A model generated the notes under the pieces. It was not told where the DNA came from. It saw only the letters and a list, made by a program, of their open reading frames with translations, and ran no database searches. Position numbers and translations under genes: made by a program. This document shows, one piece after another, positions 1 to 4,912 of a stretch of DNA of 16,949 nt. The DNA is from JBHELT01 sp046262935 (GTDB taxonomy: Bacteria > Actinomycetota > CADDZG01 > JAHWKV01). Location: NCBI GenBank assembly GCA_046262935.1, contig JBHELT010000075.1:1-16949 (forward strand), given 5' to 3'. Position 1 is the first letter of the stretch, and the number at the start of each line of letters is the position of its first letter.

Positions 1-989
1 ACCTCGAGTCCGATCCGTTCGTGCAGTCCGAATCCCCTTTCCGATGCAACGACGCCGGCGGCGTCGGCGTCGAATGCAAGAACGACTCGTTCACAGAAGC
101 GTTTCAGAAGAACGAAATGTTCTTCGCCGAGAGCCGTTCCACAAGTTGCGACAGCCGTTTTGATCCCGGCCTTCCAAAGGCCCATCACATCGGTGTATCC
201 CTCGGTCACAACGGCGGTCCCCGATGTGGTTATAGATGCTTTCGCCTTGTCCAACCCGTAGAGCAACTTGGCCTTGTGATAGATGGCCGACTCGGGCGAG
301 TTCAAGTACTTGGGCTGCTCTTCGGTCAGGGTGCGGGCTCCGAACCCTATGACGTTGCCGGTGATGTCTGAGACCGGGAACATCAAACGGCCTCTGAAGC
401 GATCGCGGTGCTGGCCGTCGTCGGTTACGAGGGCGAGTCCGGCCTCGACGATGTTCTGCGACGTGAACTTCTTCGAAAGTAAGTGGCGGTAAAGGGTGTC
501 GCGCCCCTGTGGGGCGTAACCGAGTTTGAATTCGGCCCCCTCCTGGGGGCCGAACCCCCGCCCTTCCAGGTATCGGCGAGCCGCCGCCGCCTCTGGGGAT
601 GTTTGAAGCAGGTTCTGGAAGTACTCGCAGGCCTCGGTGCACGCATCGAGCAGGGCATGGCGCGACCTGCCCTTCTCGGCCGAACCACCTTCGTACCGCA
701 GCGTCATAGCCACCCGCCCGGCGAGCCGTTCTGCGGCCTCGGTGAAGGTAAGGCCCTCGACCCGGCGGATGAAGGTGAAGACATCGCCGCCAACTCCGCA
801 ACCGAAACAGTGGAACAACTGCTTGTCCGGATCTACGGTGAAGGAAGGCGTTTTCTCTTGATGGAAACAGCAAAGGCCCTTGAACATGCGGCCGGCCTTG
901 CGCAGTTTCAGATGCCCGGCGACCACCTCGACGATGTCACTTCGTTCACGCAGTTCATCGATGTCGTCAGCGACGATCAGGCCTTGCAA
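1..989 (-). CDS. dnaG: DNA primase DnaG, N-terminal part (runs off left edge)
   Basis: DnaG makes the short RNA primers for lagging-strand replication and works with the replicative helicase. 329 codons are visible, starting at a TTG and leaving the window while still open. The N-terminal zinc domain has ligands C40, H43, C61 and C64 in CHC2 spacing, numbered exactly as in E. coli primase, which strongly supports this start. The catalytic core follows, with the LGYAP motif near 156-160 and FPV.D..GNVIGFGAR near 204-219. TOPRIM acidic residues are E263 (VTEGYTDV) and D307/D309 (AFDADAAG). A GAGGAG Shine-Dalgarno site lies five bases upstream of the TTG. The helicase-binding C-terminus is missing because of the window edge, not because of damage. 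dgt lies 129 bp upstream on the same strand. The frame has no upstream in-frame ATG, so automated ORF callers that need ATG will miss it. Two GC-rich hairpins lie inside the gene. Confidence 0.97.
   Translation of the reverse strand, partial: MQGLIVADDIDELRERSDIVEVVAGHLKLRKAGRMFKGLCCFHQEKTPSFTVDPDKQLFHCFGCGVGGDVFTFIRRVEGLTFTEAAERLAGRVAMTLRYEGGSAEKGRSRHALLDACTEACEYFQNLLQTSPEAAAARRYLEGRGFGPQEGAEFKLGYAPQGRDTLYRHLLSKKFTSQNIVEAGLALVTDDGQHRDRFRGRLMFPVSDITGNVIGFGARTLTEEQPKYLNSPESAIYHKAKLLYGLDKAKASITTSGTAVVTEGYTDVMGLWKAGIKTAVATCGTALGEEHFVLLKRFCERVVLAFDADAAGVVASERGFGLHERIGLE
502..516. repeat. perfect 6-bp hairpin inside dnaG
   Basis: Arms CGCCCC and GGGGCG are separated by three bases. It lies in the codons for the conserved LGYAPQGRD segment of primase, so the protein sequence may partly dictate it. 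Confidence 0.55.
531..554. repeat. perfect 10-bp hairpin inside dnaG
   Basis: Arms TTCGGCCCCC and GGGGGCCGAA flank a four-base loop. On the coding (minus) strand the loop and 3' arm include AGGAGG, an ideal anti-16S match, buried in the stem-loop. No start codon follows at a useful distance, so an internal translation start is unlikely. Confidence 0.6.
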
Positions 990-994
990 GGGTT

Positions 995-1000
995 CTCCTC
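995..1000 (-). promoter_or_regulatory. Shine-Dalgarno site fixing the TTG start of dnaG
   Basis: On the minus strand GAGGAG is followed by five bases and then TTG. The nearby ATG (at about 1019) opens a different frame that stops after 13 codons, so the TTG is the functional start. The zinc-ligand spacing of the protein agrees. Confidence 0.75.
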
Positions 1001-1118
1001 GGTTTCGGTACGCGCCATCACGAAGGACTGTGTTCGGGGAGTGGGTCGAGGCTACCACTCATATCGCGCCTGGGTCCGCCGCATTCATCGCTTGGGGTGG
1101 CTTGACTTGTGGCTGCAG

Positions 1119-2105
1119 CTATTCCCAGCCGATCAACCGTTCATATTCACGCAGCGCGAAACGATCGGTCATGCCCGCAACATAGTCGACGATCCTGGTT
1201 TCGGGGTCATCGGCAGCCCCCGGAACCTGGTCGGGCGAAGCGGTGTAATGGGCAAGCAGGCCTTCGAGTAGGGACTTGGCTCGGTCGTGTTCGGGCTTCA
1301 TCTCCGGGCGCATATACACCCGGTTGAACATGAATGATCTAGTTTCGGCCATGGCATCGGAGACCTGGATGGACATCTTGACCTGGTCTTCGGTGCTTGT
1401 TTCGACCAGCGAGCCGACCAAGGTATCGATGCGCTCCGATGGTGATTCGCCGAGTACCTTGTTCGTCACTTCCGGAAGATCGCTTTCACGCAGGACCCCG
1501 GCCCTGATCGCATCGTCGATGTCGTGCGAGATGTAAGCGATGCGGTCTGCGAAACGAGCAACCTGAGCTTCGAGGGTTGATGGGTCGGGCATCGACCAGG
1601 TGTGGTTCAAGATCCCATCGCGGACCTCGCCGGTCAGATTCAGCCCCGGTTGCCCGGGCCGCGAGCCCCTGGTCTCCAATACGTCAACGATGCGCAATGA
1701 CTGTTCGTTGTGTTTGAATGGTCTGCCGATGTAGTCGGCGATCGCTTGTTCGCCAAGATGGCCGAATGGCGTGTGACCGAGGTCGTGACCGAGGCAGATG
1801 GCCTCGGTCAGGTCTTCATTCAACCTTAGCGCCTTGGCCAGCGTTCGTGCGATCTGGGTCACCTCGAGGGTGTGAGTGAGCCTGACGCGGTAATGATCGC
1901 CTTCGGGGGCCATGAAGACCTGGGTCTTGTGAGCAAGGCGCCTGAAGGCCTTGGAATGCAAGATCCGGTCACGGTCGCGCTGAAAGGCGGTCCTATAAGG
2001 ATGTGGCTCTTCGGGCTCCGCTCGGCCTTCGGAGAGGGCCGAGCGGACAGCCCGCGGCGAAAGCATCGCCGCCTCTTCACTTTCTATACGCTGCCTGATG
2101 TCCAC
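1119..2105 (-). CDS. dgt: deoxyguanosinetriphosphate triphosphohydrolase-like protein
   Basis: This is an HD-domain dNTPase of the Dgt family, which hydrolyses dNTPs to deoxynucleosides and triphosphate and so lowers the dNTP pool. The 328-aa length fits the family's shorter type. Metal-binding HD residues are H78 (RLTHTLE), H107-D108 (GHDLGHTPFGH) and D195 (SHDIDDAI). The family signature FQRDRDRILHSKAFRRLAHKTQVF appears as two conserved blocks at about 41-64. The given start is GTG. An ATG 13 codons in (at 2066) has a better Shine-Dalgarno, GAAGAGG with a five-base gap. I kept GTG because the first residues (DIRQRIESEEAAMLSPRAVRSA) align with the usual family N-terminus. A perfect inverted repeat covers the GTG. 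dnaG follows 129 bp downstream, so dNTP control and priming may be co-transcribed. Exact substrate preference cannot be read from sequence. Confidence 0.95.
   Translation of the reverse strand: MDIRQRIESEEAAMLSPRAVRSALSEGRAEPEEPHPYRTAFQRDRDRILHSKAFRRLAHKTQVFMAPEGDHYRVRLTHTLEVTQIARTLAKALRLNEDLTEAICLGHDLGHTPFGHLGEQAIADYIGRPFKHNEQSLRIVDVLETRGSRPGQPGLNLTGEVRDGILNHTWSMPDPSTLEAQVARFADRIAYISHDIDDAIRAGVLRESDLPEVTNKVLGESPSERIDTLVGSLVETSTEDQVKMSIQVSDAMAETRSFMFNRVYMRPEMKPEHDRAKSLLEGLLAHYTASPDQVPGAADDPETRIVDYVAGMTDRFALREYERLIGWE
2072..2078 (-). promoter_or_regulatory. alternative Shine-Dalgarno inside the dgt 5' end
   Basis: GAAGAGG on the minus strand stands five bases before an in-frame ATG at 2066-2064. 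It is better placed than anything before the annotated GTG, so a 315-aa Dgt starting there is possible. Confidence 0.4.
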
Positions 2106-2127
2106 CGCCCGATACTAGCGGGCGGTG
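2103..2127. repeat. perfect 9-bp inverted repeat over the dgt start codon
   Basis: Arms CACCGCCCG and CGGGCGGTG are separated by seven bases. The 3' arm on the minus strand ends in the GTG start of dgt. It begins eight bases past the stop of the upstream secreted-protein gene. It could be a terminator without a U-run, an attenuator that hides the GTG, or an operator. There is no downstream T-tract, so a simple intrinsic terminator is doubtful. Confidence 0.6.
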
Positions 2128-2134
2128 CCGACAA

Positions 2135-3466
2135 CTAGGGGGCCCGCTTATATGTCTGGACGACCACAACGTGTGCGTCACCGCACCAAAGGGACCCGGG
2201 ATCATAGGAACCAAGAACCGAGTAGCCGAAGCCGGTGCCTCCGACGAAAGCGTAGTGATCGATACTGCGATCGTTGTTGTTCTGATCCAGGTCATGGACG
2301 TTCATGCCGCAGGTCGAAGCCTCGATCGAGACATCGCCCACCGTGACGTTGTTCAGTGCGTTCCACGGGATGGTCTTCGAGAAACTTGTCTTGCCATTGA
2401 GGTCGATCCATCCCTCATCGAGCAGCGAGCACGAGGCGTTTCGCGGACACATCCGCACCTGATACCTGACTCCGTTGGGGTGAGAATCGATGAGGTTAGA
2501 AACGGTTAGATGGATGTTTCGGTTATGGCCTGGTGAAACGGTTTCGCCCTGGTCGGTTCGGATGGAAACGTTCTCGACCGTGAGGTTCGTGATCGCTACG
2601 TCAGCGTCGATCGGCGGGGGCGGAGGCGGAAGGGGGCCGTTGTCATGCAATGACGCGTTGATGTCTGCCGTTGTCGTTCCGGCGGAAACGGTTACCTTCG
2701 TGGCATCGTCGAAGAACTGGGCGTCGTTGTAGAACTCGCCGTTCCACTCATGCTGAGTGTCGCCGTTACATTGGTAGAAGTCGACGTAGTAATCACCGGG
2801 CATCAGGTCCGAGATCGTGTATGTACCATCGGCCTTCGTCTGTGCGAAGCCGAAGGAACCATATCCGTAGGGATAACCCGCACCATAAGGAGGGTAGGGC
2901 GGATAGTCGAAGCGCGTCTGTGCCTCTATACATATCCCTTTCAGGGGCGCCGATGACTCGTCGGTTACCATCCCCGAGATCTTGCCAAGGGTATCAACCG
3001 ACACTTGCAGATTGCCCGATGGGCTGTCGATATGGCCCCCCACCTGGAAATAAAGCGTCTCACCGGCAGGCGCGAAGAACTCGAATCCTTCGCCGAGCGT
3101 GCCGTCGTCATTGCAGTTGATCAGATACATGTCGTTGAAAGGAACGCTTGCCAGCAGGTTCGACTGTCGATAGTAGGTGGCTGTGATGGTGTCGTAGTCA
3201 CTGCCCAGGGTGCTGAACAGATAATTCGCATCGGTTGCGGAGGTGAACTTGAACCACACGGTATGAGTCGTGGGCCGGATGTCAGTGCAGCTGTTGGTTG
3301 GCTCGCCCAACTCGGTGGTGGCGTCGGCGGTGTTCGCTGTGAACGAGTAAGGGGTCGAAACCTCGGCGGCGTTCGCCAGGTTGTCGTTGGATGGAACATC
3401 GGCATGAGCCATAGGTGCTATCAACAAAGTCAGTGTTGAAACCAACAAAACCGCGATCTTGCGCAT
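2135..3466 (-). CDS. secreted multidomain beta-sandwich protein of unknown function
   Basis: I do not recognise a named family for the whole 443-aa protein. It opens with a clear Sec signal peptide: MRK, a hydrophobic core of about 15 residues, then APMAHA with likely cleavage after residue 22. Residues about 25-158 resemble a pre-peptidase C-terminal-type beta domain (NDNLANA at the start, VWFKFT, then TLYFQVGG). Residues about 160-272 look like a carboxypeptidase-regulatory or SdrD-B-type Ig-like fold (GKISGMVTDESSAPLKG, then ADGTYTISDLMPGDYYVDF). This fold is interrupted by a Tyr/Pro/Gly-rich loop at 187-206. A poly-proline linker at 280-285 leads to a C-terminal domain that resembles CARDB-type beta folds (about 288-443). 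There is no LPXTG motif or C-terminal membrane helix, so it is probably released or loosely wall-bound. I chose the ATG before the signal peptide; it has a G-rich upstream site (AAGGGTGGGGG), and the frame extends 15 codons further. An extracellular binding role is inference. Confidence 0.75.
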   Translation of the reverse strand: MRKIAVLLVSTLTLLIAPMAHADVPSNDNLANAAEVSTPYSFTANTADATTELGEPTNSCTDIRPTTHTVWFKFTSATDANYLFSTLGSDYDTITATYYRQSNLLASVPFNDMYLINCNDDGTLGEGFEFFAPAGETLYFQVGGHIDSPSGNLQVSVDTLGKISGMVTDESSAPLKGICIEAQTRFDYPPYPPYGAGYPYGYGSFGFAQTKADGTYTISDLMPGDYYVDFYQCNGDTQHEWNGEFYNDAQFFDDATKVTVSAGTTTADINASLHDNGPLPPPPPPIDADVAITNLTVENVSIRTDQGETVSPGHNRNIHLTVSNLIDSHPNGVRYQVRMCPRNASCSLLDEGWIDLNGKTSFSKTIPWNALNNVTVGDVSIEASTCGMNVHDLDQNNNDRSIDHYAFVGGTGFGYSVLGSYDPGSLWCGDAHVVVVQTYKRAP

Positions 3467-3610
3467 CCCCCACCCTTTCGATCTCGCGCTTAGCCCGTTT
3501 GCCGAGCGCACTTTATGCCTACCGATTCGCCATGAGAATAAGGGATACCTTCTTTGTATGTCCGATTTGTCCCATGTTTTCCGGAAATATTGCGGTTAGG
3601 ATGCCGCATC

Positions 3611-4582
3611 ATGGCTACAGCCCACAAGATCGGTGCTTTCATCTCGCCAGCTAAGACCTTCGACGATGGGGTCGAGCGCGTAAAAGCGGTCGAGGACCTT
3701 GGCTATTCGTCGGTCTGGGTCCCCCAGATCGCCGACCGGGAAGCGACCATCACTATCGCCGCCTACGCCATGGCAACCAGCCGGATCAACTTAGGCACAG
3801 GGGTGCTTCCGACGTATCCCCGGACCCCAGTTGTTATGGCCCAGACCGCCGCGAGCCTGGATGAATTGTCGGGCGGAAGGTTCATCCTCGGGGTTGGTCC
3901 GTCCCACAAGGTGACCATCGAGATGTGGCACGACATGTCGATCGACAAACCCATCGCCTCAACGCGTGAATACGTTGGTGCGGTCCGAGCGATCCTCGCC
4001 GGCGAAACCTTCTTCGGCGATATCTACAAGACGGCATTCAGTTTCACTGGATACAAACCCGTTCGGCCCAACCTTCCCATCTACATCTCATGCCTCTCAC
4101 CGAAGATGTGCGCTCTCGCAGGCGAGATCGCCGACGGAGCCGTGTTGTGGATGTGTTCACCCGCTTACATCGAGAAAGTCGTTGTTCCAAAGATCGCCGA
4201 GGGCCGTGCGAAAGTCGGCAAGACTATGGATGACTTCGAGGTCGTGGCCGCAGTCCCTGTTGCCCTAACCGACAACCCGGCGGGGGCCCGAGATGCATTT
4301 CGCAAAGTAAGCGTGGTTTATTGGAACCTGCCCTTCTATCGCAATGCGATCGAAGCCGGCGGGTTCGCCGCCGATCTGGAACGATTCGACAAAGAAGGAC
4401 CGTCGGGTATATCGGATGAAGCGATCGACACCATGGCCGGGATCGGCAGTGTGCAGGAATGCAGCCAAGTTGTTGCCTCTTACCGCGCGGCGGGGACCAC
4501 AACGCCGGGCATCTCGATATTGCCCCGCCATGAAGGAACATCTACTCCGATCGAAACCTTCACCGCCCTAGCCGGGGCTTGA
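3611..4582 (+). CDS. LLM-class (luciferase-like) F420-dependent oxidoreductase
   Basis: This 323-aa protein is a member of the bacterial luciferase-like monooxygenase superfamily, in the branch that usually uses coenzyme F420 (or FMN). The TIM-barrel signature is clear: GYSSVWVPQ near 31-39, then TSRINLGTGVLPTYPRTP near 56-73, AQTAASLDELSGGRFILGVG near 77-96, and LPIYIS in the second half. Length and motif order match the family with no sign of truncation. The start is the ATG at 3611, where the family homology begins (MATAHKIGAF). The frame stays open upstream to 3554, but that stretch has no family character. AGGA lies about nine bases before the ATG. It is divergent from the secreted-protein gene and convergent with ppdK. 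The substrate cannot be predicted, and cofactor choice (F420 rather than FMN) is inferred from resemblance only. Confidence 0.88.
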   Translation: MATAHKIGAFISPAKTFDDGVERVKAVEDLGYSSVWVPQIADREATITIAAYAMATSRINLGTGVLPTYPRTPVVMAQTAASLDELSGGRFILGVGPSHKVTIEMWHDMSIDKPIASTREYVGAVRAILAGETFFGDIYKTAFSFTGYKPVRPNLPIYISCLSPKMCALAGEIADGAVLWMCSPAYIEKVVVPKIAEGRAKVGKTMDDFEVVAAVPVALTDNPAGARDAFRKVSVVYWNLPFYRNAIEAGGFAADLERFDKEGPSGISDEAIDTMAGIGSVQECSQVVASYRAAGTTTPGISILPRHEGTSTPIETFTALAGA

Positions 4583-4647
4583 TCAGGAGTTTCGCAGCTT
4601 CTGGCGCGCGATGGTCATAACCGAACGTTAGCTGCTACACCCCCGAA

Positions 4648-4668
4648 CCCCCGGTTTGATCTCGGGGG
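4648..4668. terminator. GC hairpin at repeat junction 1/2, terminator-like
   Basis: Arms CCCCCG and CGGGGG flank a nine-base loop, then TTTCG follows on the plus strand. CGAA before the stem can extend pairing with TTTCG. It is 66 bp past the oxidoreductase stop, a plausible terminator for that gene. The T-run is only three long, so efficiency is uncertain. Confidence 0.45.
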
Positions 4669-4726
4669 TTTCGCAGCTTCTGGCGCGCGATGGTCATAGC
4701 CGAACGGTAGCTGCTACACCCCCGAA

Positions 4727-4747
4727 CCCCCGGTTTGATCTCGGGGG
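4727..4747. terminator. GC hairpin at repeat junction 2/3, terminator-like
   Basis: Same CCCCCG/CGGGGG stem as the first junction, 79 bp further on. It faces both converging genes, so it could act on transcripts from either side. Confidence 0.4.
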
Positions 4748-4805
4748 TTTCGCAGCTTCTGGCGCGCGATGGTCATAAGCGAACGGTAGCTGCTACACCC
4801 CCGAA

Positions 4806-4826
4806 CCCCCGGTTTGATCTCGGGGG
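4806..4826. terminator. GC hairpin at repeat junction 3/4, terminator-like
   Basis: Third copy of the stem. It is the junction hairpin closest to the ppdK stop, about 87 bp away, and may help end ppdK transcription on the minus strand. No strong U-run on that strand. Confidence 0.4.
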
Positions 4827-4893
4827 TTTCGCAGCTTCTGGCGCGCGATGGTCATAACCGAACGGTAGCTGCTACACCCCCGAACCCCCGGCT

Positions 4894-4908
4894 CAGCGAG
4901 AGTCGCTG
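4894..4908. repeat. small perfect hairpin just after the ppdK stop
   Basis: Arms CAGCGA and TCGCTG surround three bases, four bases past the ppdK stop codon. There is no T-run, so it is at most part of a terminator. Confidence 0.35.
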
Positions 4909-4912
4909 CCGC

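Larger units (their letters stand above)
4590..4891. repeat. 79-bp direct tandem repeat array (about 3.8 copies)
   Basis: Copies begin at 4590, 4669, 4748 and 4827, an exact 79-bp period; the last stops after 65 bp at 4891. Copies are nearly identical. Visible differences are in the CATAACCGAACG segment (CATAGCC in copy 2, CATAAGC in copy 3) and GTTAGC versus GGTAGC in copy 1. Each unit holds TTCGCAGCTTC, GGCGCGCG, GTAGCTGCTAC, then two C5 runs (CCCCCGAACCCCC) and a G5 run at the junction. The period is not a multiple of three and no frame stays open, so it is not coding. The array fills nearly all of the 330-bp gap between the convergent oxidoreductase and ppdK genes; I see nothing else there except a small hairpin at 4894-4908. 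There is no spacer variation, so it is not CRISPR. Confidence 0.95.

Noticed and set aside
91..873. 260-codon open frame on the minus strand
   Set aside because: It is the wrong frame of dnaG: Arg/Pro-rich, without motifs, while the neighbouring frame carries the full primase zinc and TOPRIM signatures.
1276..1536. Plus-strand frame opposite dgt
   Set aside because: Antisense shadow of the conserved HD-domain gene; Ser/Thr-rich translation typical of reverse-frame artefacts.
3554..3610. Longer start for the LLM oxidoreductase
   Set aside because: The extra 19 residues (ending RLGCRI) do not resemble the family N-terminus, which begins at the ATG at 3611.
3467..3610. Defined divergent promoters between the secreted protein and the oxidoreductase
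   Set aside because: Several AT-rich hexamers exist (for example TATTCT on minus, TTGTCC on plus), but none has a matching partner at 16-18 bp, so no promoter is called.
4590..4891. CRISPR array
   Set aside because: Units are contiguous 79-bp direct repeats without unique spacers, and no cas gene is near.
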